Positions 32,337 through 41,438 of a DNA stretch of 64,000 nt are shown here, in pieces. Below the pieces are notes generated by a model. It was given only the letters and a program-made list of their open reading frames with translations, did no database searches and was not told the DNA's origin. Positions within the stretch are counted from its first letter, which is position 1, and each line of letters opens with the position of its first letter. The position numbers and the translations under genes are program-made. The stretch is from Actinomadura barringtoniae (GTDB lineage Bacteria > Actinomycetota > Actinomycetes > Streptosporangiales > Streptosporangiaceae), in NCBI RefSeq assembly GCF_017573505.1, contig NZ_JAGEOJ010000001.1:682001-746000 (forward strand). The letters are read 5' to 3'.

Positions 32337-33349
32337 CGCGTCGCCTCCTCGTGCGTCGCTTCGGCTGGCGCTGACGTTGGCGCTGGCGCTGGACGGGCGG
32401 CGAAGGCGGTGGCGGCCTCGCGTACCCAGGCTCCGTCGTCGTGGGCGGCGCGCCGGTGGGCCATCCGCTGGGCGTTGCACGGGCCGTTGCCGCGGATCAC
32501 CGCCGCGAGCTCCTCCCAGTCCGGCTCGCCGAAGTCGTGGTGGCCGCGCTCCTCGTTCCAGCGCAGGTCGGGGTCGGGCAGCGTCACGCCGAGCGCCTCG
32601 GCCTGCGGAACGGTCATGTCGACGAACTTCTGCCGGAGCTCGTCGTTGGAGTTGCGCTTGACGCCCCACGCCATGGACTGCTCGCTGTTGGTGGACTCGG
32701 CGTCGGGCGGGCCGAACATCATCAGCGACGGCCACCAGAAGCGGTCGACCGACTCCTGCACCATGGCGCGCTGGGCGCCCGTGCCGCGCATCATGGTCAT
32801 CAGCAGCTCGAAGCCCTGCCGCTGGTGGAACGACTCTTCCTTGCAGATGCGGATCATGGCGCGGCCGTACGGGCCGTAGGAGGTACGGCAGAGCGGCACC
32901 TGGTTGCAGATGGCGGCGCCGTCGACGAGCCAGCCGATCGTGCCGACGTCGGCGTACGACAGCGTCGGGTAGTTGAAGATCGAGGAGTACTTCTGGCGGC
33001 CGGCGAGCAGCAGCTCGGTCAGCTCGGCGCGGGAGACGCCGAGGGTCTCGCACGCGGAGTAGAGGTAGAGCCCGTGCCCGGCCTCGTCCTGCACCTTGGC
33101 CAGCAGGATCGCCTTGCGGCGCAGGGACGGCGCGCGGCCGATCCAGTTGCCCTCGGGCTGCATGCCGATGATCTCCGAGTGGGCGTGCTGGGCGATCTGG
33201 CGCACGAGGGTCTTGCGGTAGGCGTCCGGCATCCAGTCCCGGGGCTCGATCCGGTCGTGGCGCGCGATCGTCGCGTCGAACGACGCCTGGAGCTGCGCCT
33301 GCCGGGCTTCGAGCGCCGCCTGGTCAGGCTCGGCCGGGGTGGTGGTCAC
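32333..33349 (-). CDS. paaA: Phenylacetyl-CoA epoxidase catalytic subunit
   Basis: 338 residues. The ferritin-like diiron oxygenase carries carboxylate/His ligands in [29 protein letters not shown] and [12 protein letters not shown]. It forms the ring-1,2-epoxide of phenylacetyl-CoA. The C-terminal 35 residues are an Ala/Pro-rich extension. The GTG start follows GGAGGACC. First gene of the operon, divergent from paaZ across a 22-bp operator. Confidence 0.95.
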   Translation of the reverse strand: MTTTPAEPDQAALEARQAQLQASFDATIARHDRIEPRDWMPDAYRKTLVRQIAQHAHSEIIGMQPEGNWIGRAPSLRRKAILLAKVQDEAGHGLYLYSACETLGVSRAELTELLLAGRQKYSSIFNYPTLSYADVGTIGWLVDGAAICNQVPLCRTSYGPYGRAMIRICKEESFHQRQGFELLMTMMRGTGAQRAMVQESVDRFWWPSLMMFGPPDAESTNSEQSMAWGVKRNSNDELRQKFVDMTVPQAEALGVTLPDPDLRWNEERGHHDFGEPDWEELAAVIRGNGPCNAQRMAHRRAAHDDGAWVREAATAFAARPAPAPTSAPAEATHEEATR

Positions 33350-33375
33350 TGGGGTCCTCCGCGTGTCGCGGGTAT

Positions 33376-33397
33376 TTACTTACCGATCGATCAGTAA
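33376..33397. promoter_or_regulatory. PaaR-like operator between paaA and paaZ
   Basis: A 22-bp near-palindrome with TTACT and AGTAA ends and a central CGATCG (9 of 11 base pairs symmetrical). It contains ACTTACCGATCG, close to the ACTNACCG half-site I recall for PaaR of Corynebacterium. It lies 26 bp before the paaA start and about 75 bp before paaZ, so one site can serve both. Confidence 0.7.
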
Positions 33398-33473
33398 TAA
33401 CGTCTCACGAGTCGGCGCGCCTGCGCAAGCCCGGGCGAGCACACCTGCGCAAGGCCCGAGAAGAGGAGACCGC

Positions 33474-35528
33474 GTGAGCCCCCTGCTGGAGAGCTATGCC
33501 GCCGGACGCTGGGTCCGGGCGGCGGGCGACGGCGAGCCGTTGCTGGACGCCGCTACGGGCGAGGAGGTGGCGCGCTTTCCCACCGGCGGCCTGGACTTCG
33601 CCGCCATGGCCGACCACGCCAAGAAGGTCGGCGGTCCGGCGCTGCGGGCGCTGACGTTCCATGAACGGGCGGGCCTGCTGAAGGCGCTGGCCAAGCACCT
33701 CATGGCACGCAAGGAGGAGCTCTACGCGCTGTCGGTACGGACGGGCGCGACGACCCGCGACACCGCGGTCGACGTGGACGGCGGCATCGGCACGCTCTTC
33801 AGCTACGCGAGCAAGGGCGTGCGCGAGCTGCCGAACGACACGATCGTGCTGGACGGCGGGACGGAACGGCTCGGCAAGGGCGGCACGTTCGTCGGCCAGC
33901 ACCTCTACGCCTCGCGGCCGGGCGTCGCGGTGCAGATCAACGCGTTCAACTTCCCGGTCTGGGGCATGCTCGAGAAGCTGGCGCCGGCGTTCCTGGCCGG
34001 GCTGCCGTCGATCGTGAAGCCCGCCGCGCAGACGGCCTACCTGACCGAGGCGGCCGTACGGCAGATCATCGAGTCGGGGATCCTGCCGGAGGGCACGCTG
34101 CAGCTGGTCTCCGGCGGTCCCGAGGGGCTGCTGGACGCGCTGACCGTTCAGGACAGCGTCGCGTTCACCGGCTCGGCGCGCACCGCGGGCATCCTGCGCC
34201 GCCACCCGAACGTGCTGGACGGCGGCGTCGTGCTCGGCGTGGAGGCCGACTCTCTCAACTGCTCGATCCTCGGCCCGGACGTGACGCCGCACGATCCGGA
34301 GTTCGACCTGTTCGTCAAGGGCGTCGCCACCGAGATGACGGTCAAGGCGGGCCAGAAGTGCACCGCCATCCGGCGCGTGATCGTTCCCGAGGCGATGGCC
34401 GACCGCGTCGTCGAGGCCATCTCGGCCCGGCTGGCGAAGGTGACCGTCGGCGACCCGCGCAACCCCGACGTGCGGATGGGCGCGCTCGCGAGCCTCGCCC
34501 AGCGCAACGAGGTGCGCAAGGCCGTCGAGGCGCTGCAGGCCGGCGCCGAGATCGCCTACGGCGATCCCGACGGCAAGGCCCTCGGCACGACCCTCCTGGA
34601 CGGCGATCCCGAACGCGGCGCGTTCATGACCCCGCTGCTGCTGCGCGCGCGGCCGGGCGCCGCCGAACCGCACGACGTGGAGCCGTTCGGCCCGGTCAGC
34701 ACCGTGCTCACCTATGACGGCCTCGACTCGGCGATCGAGCTGGCGGCGCGCGGCAAGGGCAGCCTCGCCGCGTCCGTCGTCACCCACGACCCCGCCGTCG
34801 CACGCACGGTCGTCGTCGGGCTGGCGCCGTGGCACGGCCGCGTCCTCGTGCTGGACCGCGACGACGCGGGCGAGTCGACCGGGCACGGCTCGCCGCTGCC
34901 CGTCCTCGTCCACGGCGGCCCGGGTCGTGCGGGCGGCGGCGAGGAGCTGGGCGGCGTACGCGGCGTCCTGCACCACATGCAGCGCACCGCCGTTCAGGCG
35001 TCCCCGGACCTGCTCACCGCGGCCACCGGCCGGTGGACGGCGGGCGCGCGGCGCGTGGACTCCGGCGTCCATCCGTTCCGCAAGTCCCTGGCGGACCTGC
35101 GGATCGGCGACACGATCTCGTCCGCCGAACGCACGGTCACGCTGGAGGACATCGGCCACTTCGCCGAGTTCACCGGCGACACCTTCTACGCGCACACCGA
35201 CGCCGAGGCCGCCTCGCGCAACCCGCTGTTCGGCGGGATCGTCGCGCACGGCTACCTGGTCGTGTCCCTGGCCGCCGGGCTCTTCGTCGACCCCGCACCC
35301 GGCCCCGTGCTGGCCAACTTCGGCGTCGACGGCCTGCGGTTCCTCACCCCGGTGAAGGCCGGCGACACCATCAAGGTCGCGCTGACCGTCAAGCAGATCA
35401 CCCCGCGTACGAGCGCCGACTACGGCGAGGTCCGCTGGGACGCCTCGGTCACCAACCAGGAGGACCAGGTCGTCGCCGCCTACGACGTCCTCACCCTGGT
35501 GGCCAAGACCTGGCCGCCCAGCGAGTAA
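33474..35528 (+). CDS. paaZ: Bifunctional oxepin-CoA hydrolase / 3-oxo-5,6-dehydrosuberyl-CoA semialdehyde dehydrogenase
   Basis: 684 residues. The N-terminal aldehyde dehydrogenase domain (1-520) has INAFNFPVWG, GVEADSLN with the Glu base and GQKCTAIRR with the catalytic Cys. The C-terminal MaoC-like hydratase domain (about 545-675) carries the Asp/His motif in FTGDTFYAHTD and GGIVAHGYLV. It opens the oxepin ring and oxidises the aldehyde. The GTG start follows AAGAGGAG. A longer open frame from 33339 would cover the operator and is rejected. Confidence 0.95.
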   Translation: MSPLLESYAAGRWVRAAGDGEPLLDAATGEEVARFPTGGLDFAAMADHAKKVGGPALRALTFHERAGLLKALAKHLMARKEELYALSVRTGATTRDTAVDVDGGIGTLFSYASKGVRELPNDTIVLDGGTERLGKGGTFVGQHLYASRPGVAVQINAFNFPVWGMLEKLAPAFLAGLPSIVKPAAQTAYLTEAAVRQIIESGILPEGTLQLVSGGPEGLLDALTVQDSVAFTGSARTAGILRRHPNVLDGGVVLGVEADSLNCSILGPDVTPHDPEFDLFVKGVATEMTVKAGQKCTAIRRVIVPEAMADRVVEAISARLAKVTVGDPRNPDVRMGALASLAQRNEVRKAVEALQAGAEIAYGDPDGKALGTTLLDGDPERGAFMTPLLLRARPGAAEPHDVEPFGPVSTVLTYDGLDSAIELAARGKGSLAASVVTHDPAVARTVVVGLAPWHGRVLVLDRDDAGESTGHGSPLPVLVHGGPGRAGGGEELGGVRGVLHHMQRTAVQASPDLLTAATGRWTAGARRVDSGVHPFRKSLADLRIGDTISSAERTVTLEDIGHFAEFTGDTFYAHTDAEAASRNPLFGGIVAHGYLVVSLAAGLFVDPAPGPVLANFGVDGLRFLTPVKAGDTIKVALTVKQITPRTSADYGEVRWDASVTNQEDQVVAAYDVLTLVAKTWPPSE

Positions 35529-35939
35529 ACGACAGCGATACAGGCTGCGATACAGGCTGCGGCCGCGAGCCGCAGCCGCCAGTAGCGCAGGGGGCGTCGA
35601 CCGGCTCAGTACCGGCCGGCGCCCCTCTGTCCGTCGTCCCTCTGTCCGGCGCCCCACTGTCCGGCGCCCCTCTGACCGGCCTTCCGCCGGCCGGCGGAAG
35701 GCCGAACGGCCTCCCGCTGGCCAGCGTCTCGCTCTGCCCAGCGCCCCTCTGCCTGGCGCCCCTCTGCCTGGCGCCCCTCTGCCTGGCGCCCCTCTGTCCA
35801 GCCCGCCGCCGACCGGCGCCCCGTTGAACGGCTCAGCGCTGGCCTGCGTCTCGCTCTGCCTGGCGCCCCTCTGTCCAGCCCGCCGCTGACCGGCGCCCCG
35901 TTGAACGGCTCAGCGCTGGCCTGCGCCCCGTTGAACGGC
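35529..35939. repeat. Gene-free stretch of short GC-rich tandem repeats
   Basis: The convergent gap between paaZ and the Lrp gene holds four 15-bp units GCGCCCCTCTGCCTG or a near match (35741-35800). It also has scattered CCGGCGCCCC units and three copies of GAACGGCTCAGCGCTGGCC (about 35826, 35913 and 35934, the last running into the Lrp stop). I see no gene, no RNA and no clear terminator in it. Confidence 0.8.
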
Positions 35940-36449
35940 TCAGCGCTGGCCGGCGTCCCAGTCGGCGCCTCGGCCTCGGGCCTCGTCGAAGACGAGCCAG
36001 GTGCGGGTGCCGCGGACGCCGGGGATGTCCTGGATGCGTTCCAGAACGACGTGGCGGAGCGCCGCGTTGTCGGGGGTACGGACCAGCACCAGGACGTCGT
36101 AGTCGCCGCCGACCATGGCGAAGTGCTCCACGTACGGGATGTCGGCGAGCCCGGCGGTAACCGTGCGCCAGGTGTTCTGTTCGATGGTGACCGAGACGTA
36201 CGCGGTGGTGCCGAGGCCCGCCTTCTGGGGCGCCAGCTCGGCCGTGAAGCCCGTGATCACCCCTTCGTCCATGAGGCGGGTGAGGCGCGCGTAGGCGTTG
36301 GCGCGCGAGATGTGCACCCGTTCTGCCAGCGCACGGACCGACACCCGGCCGTCGCGCAGCAGCTCGGCGATGATCGCGCGGTCCACCCCGTCCAGGTGGG
36401 CGGCAGAATGTCCCGGCCAGCCCGCCTCTTCGATCTCGTCCGGCGACAT
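35940..36449 (-). CDS. bkdR: Lrp/AsnC family regulator of the branched-chain 2-oxoacid dehydrogenase operon
   Basis: 169 residues. The HTH DGRVSVRALAERVHISRANAYARLTRLMDEGVI (about 38-70) is followed by the RAM effector domain with VEHFAMVGGDYDVLVLVRTPD. It is divergent from the E1-alpha gene with a 112-bp gap. BkdR-type Lrp proteins activate bkd operons in response to branched-chain amino acids; the symbol rests on this context. The ATG at 36449 follows GAGGGAGGT. The longer upstream frame has no supporting signals. Confidence 0.88.
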   Translation of the reverse strand: MSPDEIEEAGWPGHSAAHLDGVDRAIIAELLRDGRVSVRALAERVHISRANAYARLTRLMDEGVITGFTAELAPQKAGLGTTAYVSVTIEQNTWRTVTAGLADIPYVEHFAMVGGDYDVLVLVRTPDNAALRHVVLERIQDIPGVRGTRTWLVFDEARGRGADWDAGQR

Positions 36450-36561
36450 ATGACCTCCCTCAGGCCCGGATCGTGGCCATCTGTCGCTCATTGTGCCCGA
36501 TCTCTTGAACAGATGATCGCTCAGGCGGACGATTTGCCTTAAATGCGTCCAGAGAAAGGCA

Positions 36562-37689
36562 ATGGCGCCCATGTCTGACACGACGCATCACCCGGCGGTC
36601 GGCGAGCTCCTGCCCGCGACCGTCCCGGTGCGTTTCGTCGCGGAGAACGGCACGGCCGTCGACCCGCCCGCCGGCGCCGACGGCTCCGGCTACCGCGTTC
36701 CGGCGGACGAGGAACTGCTGGAGGCCTACCGCCGCATGGTCGTCGGCCGCCGCTTCGACCGCCAGGCGACCGCGCTCACCAAGCAGGGCAGGCTCGCCGT
36801 CTACCCGTCCAGCCACGGGCAGGAGGCCTGCCAGATCGCCGGGGTGCTCGCGCTCCGCGAGGACGACTGGCTGTTCCCGACCTACCGGGACTCGGTCGCC
36901 CTGGTCTCGCGCGGCCTTGACCCCGCCGAGGTGCTCACGCTCCTGCAGGGCGGCTGGCATTGCGGGTACGACCCGGCGGCCACTCACGTCGCCCCGCAGT
37001 GCACTCCCCTTGCCACGCAGACGATTCACGCGGTCGGCATGGCCGAGGCCCTGCGCCGCAAGGGCGAGGACAGCGTGGTGATGGCTTTCGTCGGCGACGG
37101 CGGCACGAGTGAGGGCGACTTCCACGAAGCGCTCAACTACGCCGCAGTGCTGCACGCCCCGGTCGTCTTCTTCGTGCAGAACAACAAGTACGCGATTTCC
37201 GTACCGCTGGCCAAGCAGACCGCGGCTCCCGCGCTCGCCTATAAGGGCATCGGTTATGGCATGCGTTCCGAGCAGGTGGACGGCAACGACCTGGTCGCGG
37301 TCCTGGCCGTGCTGAACGAGGCCGTACGGCACGCGCGCGAGGGCGGTGGACCGTTCCTGGTGGAGGGCCACACGTACCGCATCGAGTCCCACACCAACGC
37401 CGACGACGCCACCCGTTACCGGGAGAGCAGCGAAGTCGAGCAGTGGGAGACGGCCGATCCCCTGCCTCGCCTGGAGACCTACCTGCGCGGCAGGGGCCTG
37501 CTCGCCCCGGAGGACATCGCTTCGGCACAGAAGACCGCCGAGGAGTTCGCCGCCATCGTGCGCGACAAGCTGAACGCCGACGCCGAGTCCGACCCGCTGG
37601 AGCTGTTCGACCACGTCTTCGGCGACCCCACGCCCCAGCTGCGCGAGCAGCGGGCGCTGCTGGAGTCCGAGCTCGGAGGAACGCAATGA
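36562..37689 (+). CDS. bkdA: 2-oxoacid dehydrogenase E1 component, alpha subunit (branched-chain type)
   Basis: 375 residues. It is thiamine-diphosphate dependent, with GDGGTSEGDFHEALNYAAVLHAPVVFFVQNNKYAIS as the ThDP/Mg site and SHTNADDATRYR near the C-terminus, including the phosphorylation-loop equivalent. It decarboxylates branched-chain 2-oxoacids with the beta subunit. ATGs at 36562 and 36571 are both possible; AAAGG favours 36562. First gene of the operon. Confidence 0.93.
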   Translation: MAPMSDTTHHPAVGELLPATVPVRFVAENGTAVDPPAGADGSGYRVPADEELLEAYRRMVVGRRFDRQATALTKQGRLAVYPSSHGQEACQIAGVLALREDDWLFPTYRDSVALVSRGLDPAEVLTLLQGGWHCGYDPAATHVAPQCTPLATQTIHAVGMAEALRRKGEDSVVMAFVGDGGTSEGDFHEALNYAAVLHAPVVFFVQNNKYAISVPLAKQTAAPALAYKGIGYGMRSEQVDGNDLVAVLAVLNEAVRHAREGGGPFLVEGHTYRIESHTNADDATRYRESSEVEQWETADPLPRLETYLRGRGLLAPEDIASAQKTAEEFAAIVRDKLNADAESDPLELFDHVFGDPTPQLREQRALLESELGGTQ

Positions 37690-38702
37690 CCGCGATGACG
37701 ATGGCGCAGGCGCTGAACTCAGCGCTGCGCGACGCGCTGGCGGGCGACGAGCAGGTCCTGGTCTTCGGCGAGGACGTCGGCCCGCTCGGCGGCGTCTTCC
37801 GCATCACCGACGGCCTGACCAAGGAGTTCGGCGAGACCCGCTGCTTCGACACGCCGCTCGCCGAGTCGGGCATCGTCGGGCTCGCCGTCGGAATGGCCAT
37901 GGGCGGCTTCCGCCCGGTCGTGGAGATGCAGTTCGACGCGTTCGCCTACCCGGCGTTCGAGCAGATCGCCTCGCACGTGGCCAAGATGCGCAACCGCACG
38001 CGCGGCAAGGTCGCGCTGCCCATGGTGATCCGCATCCCGTACGCGGGCGGCATCGGCGGCGTCGAGCACCACTGCGACTCCAGCGAGGCCTACTACGCCC
38101 ACACGCCCGGCCTGAAGGTGGTCACCCCGGCGACCGCCGAGGACGCGTACTGGCTGCTGCGCGACGCGATCGCCGACCCCGACCCGGTCGTCTTCATGGA
38201 GCCCAAGCGGCTCTACTGGTCCAAGGGCGAGGCCGACATCGCCGACCGCCAGGCCCCCGCGTTCGGCCGCGCCGCCGTACGCCGCACCGGGAAGGACGCC
38301 ACGCTGGTCGCCTACGGCCCGAGCGTCCCGGTCGCCCTCGAAGCGGCCGAGACCGCCGCCCGCGAGGGCATCGACCTCGAAGTGATCGACCTGCGCACGA
38401 TCGTCCCGTTCGACGACGAGACCGTCGTGGAATCCGTCCGCAAGACGGGCCGCTGCGTCGTCATCCAGGAGGCCCAGGGCTTCGCCGGCGTCGGCGCGGA
38501 GATCGCCGCCCGCGTGCAGGAACGCTGCTTCCACTCCCTCGCCGCGCCCGTACTGCGCGTCACCGGCTTCGACATCCCCTACCCGCCGCCGAAACTGGAG
38601 CACTCCCACCTGCCCGACGTCGAACGCGTCCTGGACGCCGTCGACCGCCTCCAGTTCGACGACGAGCCGGACGTTCACCACCTGGCCCGGGAGGCCTCGT
38701 GA
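37686..38702 (+). CDS. bkdB: 2-oxoacid dehydrogenase E1 component, beta subunit
   Basis: 338 residues. Transketolase-like domains with VFGEDVGPLGGVFRIT, MQFDAFAYPAFEQI and RIPYAGGIGGVEHHCDSSEAYYAH, and a C-terminal domain with LRTIVPFDDETV and VIQEAQ. It completes the alpha2-beta2 E1. The ATG overlaps the alpha-subunit stop (ATGA) and follows GGAGGA. Confidence 0.93.
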   Translation: MTAMTMAQALNSALRDALAGDEQVLVFGEDVGPLGGVFRITDGLTKEFGETRCFDTPLAESGIVGLAVGMAMGGFRPVVEMQFDAFAYPAFEQIASHVAKMRNRTRGKVALPMVIRIPYAGGIGGVEHHCDSSEAYYAHTPGLKVVTPATAEDAYWLLRDAIADPDPVVFMEPKRLYWSKGEADIADRQAPAFGRAAVRRTGKDATLVAYGPSVPVALEAAETAAREGIDLEVIDLRTIVPFDDETVVESVRKTGRCVVIQEAQGFAGVGAEIAARVQERCFHSLAAPVLRVTGFDIPYPPPKLEHSHLPDVERVLDAVDRLQFDDEPDVHHLAREAS

Positions 38703-40135
38703 CCACCGCCACCCGCCAGGTCTTCCGCCTGCCCGACCTGGGCGAGGGCCTCACCGAAGCCGAGATCGTCGAGTGGAAGGTCGCCGTCGGCGACACCGTC
38801 GAGGTCGACCAGAACGTCGTGGACGTCGAGACCGCCAAGGCCGTCGTCGAGGTCCCCGTCCCGTACGCCGGAACGGTCCTGAAGCTCAACGCCGACGTAG
38901 GCACCGTCCTCTCGGTGGGCGAGCCCCTCATCGAGATCGGCCCCGCCGAGGAGTCAGCCTCTGACTCCGCCGAAGACCCCGCAGGCGCCCGCTACCGCGA
39001 GGAAGAACAGGCCGGATCCGGCAACGTTCTGATCGGTTACGGCACAGGCCACGGCTCCAGCGGCCGCAGGCGCCGCACCTCCAGGCGCAGCGCCCCCAAT
39101 CCCGCTCCCCAGCCGCACCAGGCCCCCCGCGTGATCTCCCCGCTGGTCCGCAGGATCGCCCACGAGCACGGCCTGGACCTGGCCACCATCACCCCCTCGG
39201 GCCCCCGAGGCGTGATCCTCCGCCGCGACGTAGACCAGGCCATAGCCGCAAGCCAGCAACCCGTCTCCCCCGGCAAGGCACCCACGTCCTCCGGCCAGCC
39301 ACTCACAGTCGCAGGCCAGCCGTTCGCACCCGGCCGACCGCTCGCAGCCCCAGGGCAGCCGTCCGCTCCCGGCCAGCCGGGCGCGCCCATAGGCCAGCCG
39401 CTTGAGGACCCCGGCCAACCGCTCGCGGCTTCGGCTCCCCCGACCCTGCGGGATGAACGGATTCCGCTGCGGGGGCTTCGGCGGGCGGTGGCGGAGAAGA
39501 TGACCCGCAGCCGCAGTGAGATTCCGGACGCGACGACCTGGGTGGACGTGGACGCGACCGGGCTGGTCGAGGCCAAGGACGCGCTCAAGCGCGCCCGCCC
39601 CGACCTGGGGATCGGGCTGCTGGCGATGCTGGCGCGCATCTGCGTGGACGGGCTGCGCCGCTTCCCCGAGCTGAACTCCTCGGTCGACGGCGATGAGATC
39701 GTTCGGCACGGTCATATCAACCTGGGCTTCGCGGCCCAGACCGACCGTGGCCTGGTGGTCCCGGTGGTGCGCGGCGCGCACGCGATGACGACCGCGCAGC
39801 TGGCCGCCGAGCTGACCCGGCTCACCGGTCTGGCACGTTCGGGCAAGCTGCCGCCCGAGGCGGTGACCGGCGGAACGTTCACGCTCAACAACTACGGCGT
39901 GTTCGGCGTGGACGGCTCGACGCCGATCATCAACCATCCCGAGGCGGCGCTGCTCGGCGTCGGCCGGATCATCGACCGCCCCTGGATCCACGACGGCGAG
40001 GTCACCGCGCGCAAGATCACCCAGCTGTCCCTCACGTTCGACCACCGGGTCTGTGACGGCGGCGCGGCGGGCGGGTTCCTCCGGTACGTGGCCGACTGTG
40101 TGGAGAGCCCGGCGATCCTCCTGGCGCACGCCTAA
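38699..40135 (+). CDS. bkdC: Dihydrolipoamide acyltransferase, E2 component
   Basis: 478 residues. A single lipoyl domain (1-82, lipoylated Lys in DVETAKAVVEV) is followed by an Arg-rich linker and the E3/E1-binding subunit domain (SPLVRRIAHEHGLDLATITPSGPRGVILRRDV, about 146-178). A repetitive Pro linker of GQP(L/F/S) units (about 195-250) precedes the catalytic domain (about 258-478) with the DHRVCDGG active site. The GTG overlaps the previous stop (GTGA). No E3 (lipoamide dehydrogenase) gene follows. Confidence 0.94.
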   Translation: MTTATRQVFRLPDLGEGLTEAEIVEWKVAVGDTVEVDQNVVDVETAKAVVEVPVPYAGTVLKLNADVGTVLSVGEPLIEIGPAEESASDSAEDPAGARYREEEQAGSGNVLIGYGTGHGSSGRRRRTSRRSAPNPAPQPHQAPRVISPLVRRIAHEHGLDLATITPSGPRGVILRRDVDQAIAASQQPVSPGKAPTSSGQPLTVAGQPFAPGRPLAAPGQPSAPGQPGAPIGQPLEDPGQPLAASAPPTLRDERIPLRGLRRAVAEKMTRSRSEIPDATTWVDVDATGLVEAKDALKRARPDLGIGLLAMLARICVDGLRRFPELNSSVDGDEIVRHGHINLGFAAQTDRGLVVPVVRGAHAMTTAQLAAELTRLTGLARSGKLPPEAVTGGTFTLNNYGVFGVDGSTPIINHPEAALLGVGRIIDRPWIHDGEVTARKITQLSLTFDHRVCDGGAAGGFLRYVADCVESPAILLAHA

Positions 40136-40192
40136 CACAACCCCCAGAAAGACCCATTTACTCGAACAAACATGGCCAATCGCACAAATTGG

Positions 40193-40198
40193 TACTAT
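40193..40198 (+). promoter_or_regulatory. Candidate -10 of the type VII toxin cassette
   Basis: TACTAT in an AT-rich stretch 35 bp upstream of the first YbaB-like GTG; no convincing -35 is seen. The local AT content (40155-40200) contrasts with the surrounding GC-rich DNA and separates this cassette from the bkd operon. Confidence 0.35.
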
Positions 40199-40232
40199 CT
40201 GCCTGCCGTCACCTGATCACGAGGGAGACAAG

Positions 40233-40682
40233 GTGGACGACGAACCGCGTGTGGATCCGGGGGAAAGGCTGCGGGAGGCTCGTGAACGACTGACCGCCCT
40301 GCGCAACGCCGCCACCCGGACGCCGACCCCGAACGCCGCCTCGCAACGCGACGCCGGACCCGCAGGCCGGGCCACCGGCACCGCGGACGACGAACGCGTC
40401 AAGGCCACCGCCGAGCGCGGTCGCCTGGTGGGGCTGGAGATCGACCCGCGCGCGCTGCGGGAATCGCCCGGGGACCTGGGCCGGCACATCGCCGAGGCGG
40501 CCAACGCCGCCATGAACGCGCTGCGTGCCCAGGCCCAGCAGGCGAGCACCGAGGAGGTCATCGACCCGGCCGCGCTCGTACGGTCCCTGCAGGCCGTACA
40601 GGAGCAGGGCCTGCGCGAGATGACCGTGATGACCCAGTCGATCAATGAGGCGGTCGCCCGCGTCAGGGCGGGGATCAAGTGA
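40233..40682 (+). CDS. YbaB/EbfC-like protein 1 of the type VII toxin cassette
   Basis: 149 residues. Helical N-terminus (ERLREARERLTALRNAA), a polar linker, a short beta segment (TAERGRLVGLEIDPRALRESP, about 60-80) and long C-terminal helices. The GRLVGLEIDPRAL motif is the YbaB/EbfC signature found in actinobacterial WXG100 neighbourhoods. In this setting it may act as a partner or chaperone for secreted proteins rather than in DNA binding (inference). The GTG follows GAGGGAG. First gene of a run of coupled genes to 43888. Confidence 0.8.
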   Translation: MDDEPRVDPGERLREARERLTALRNAATRTPTPNAASQRDAGPAGRATGTADDERVKATAERGRLVGLEIDPRALRESPGDLGRHIAEAANAAMNALRAQAQQASTEEVIDPAALVRSLQAVQEQGLREMTVMTQSINEAVARVRAGIK

Positions 40683-41083
40683 GCTACGAACTCGCCGCCG
40701 ACGACCTCGACAAGCTGCTCGGCGACACCCTCCGGGCCGCCACCGCGGCGCACCCGGGGGCCGAGGCCCGCGCCGACGTCCGCGCGGAGGGCTACGACGA
40801 GGAACGGCTGGTCAAGGCGGTCGTCTCCGCGGGCGGCCGGATCGAGAACGTCGAGATCTCACAACGCGCCCTCCGGCTCGGCTCGCACGAGATCGCCGAC
40901 CGCGCGGTCACCGCGATCAACGACGCCCTGGACCGGCTGGCCAAGGCGGCCGTCGAGAACCCCTCCCCCTCGGCCGAGGCCCTGGCCGAACTGTCCCAGC
41001 GGCTCCAGCAGACGCAGGACATGAGCGTCCAGCAGCTCCGCGCCTACACAAGGTCCCTCCAGGACCTCATGAACAGTTTCTGA
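40679..41083 (+). CDS. YbaB/EbfC-like protein 2 of the type VII toxin cassette
   Basis: 134 residues. Same plan as the preceding protein but diverged: N-terminal helix, beta segment with VVSAGGRIENVEISQRALRLGS, then helices ending in a Gln-rich coiled coil (LSQRLQQTQDMSVQQLRAYTRSLQDLM). The GTG overlaps the upstream stop (GTGA), so the two are made together, possibly as a heterodimer. Confidence 0.78.
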   Translation: MSYELAADDLDKLLGDTLRAATAAHPGAEARADVRAEGYDEERLVKAVVSAGGRIENVEISQRALRLGSHEIADRAVTAINDALDRLAKAAVENPSPSAEALAELSQRLQQTQDMSVQQLRAYTRSLQDLMNSF

Positions 41084-41111
41084 GCGGCACCGAACTACTG
41101 GAGAACATCCG

Positions 41112-41438
41112 ATGGGCACGGGTTATGAGGTCGACCCCGAGCAGATCCGCAGCTCCGGCGGCGGCATCCAATCCTCGACGCAGCAGCTGAGAGCCGACTG
41201 GCAGGCCTTCCAGGGCGAGCTCGCCGGGTTCGGCGAGCCGTGGGGCAGCGACGACATCGGCTCGCTGATCGGCGGCTGTTACCAGGCCGTGTACGAGGTC
41301 GCCGTCGAGGCCTACAACGACAACCTCGACGACATGGCCGAGCACGGCGAGATCGTCACCATGTTCGCCGACAACCACGCCAAGGCCGAGGAGCACAACG
41401 TGGTCGAGGTCAACCGAGTCAGGGACATCCTCGGCTGA
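41112..41438 (+). CDS. WXG100-like protein
   Basis: 108 residues. Two predicted helices are separated by the turn EPWGSDDIG, with Trp44-Gly45 as the WXG-like hairpin. Length and helix-turn-helix plan match ESX substrates. The C-terminus (AKAEEHNVVEVNRVRDILG) lacks a strict YxxxD/E signal. It probably pairs with the next gene product for recognition by a type VII secretion system encoded elsewhere. Its stop overlaps the next ATG (TGATG). Confidence 0.85.
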   Translation: MGTGYEVDPEQIRSSGGGIQSSTQQLRADWQAFQGELAGFGEPWGSDDIGSLIGGCYQAVYEVAVEAYNDNLDDMAEHGEIVTMFADNHAKAEEHNVVEVNRVRDILG

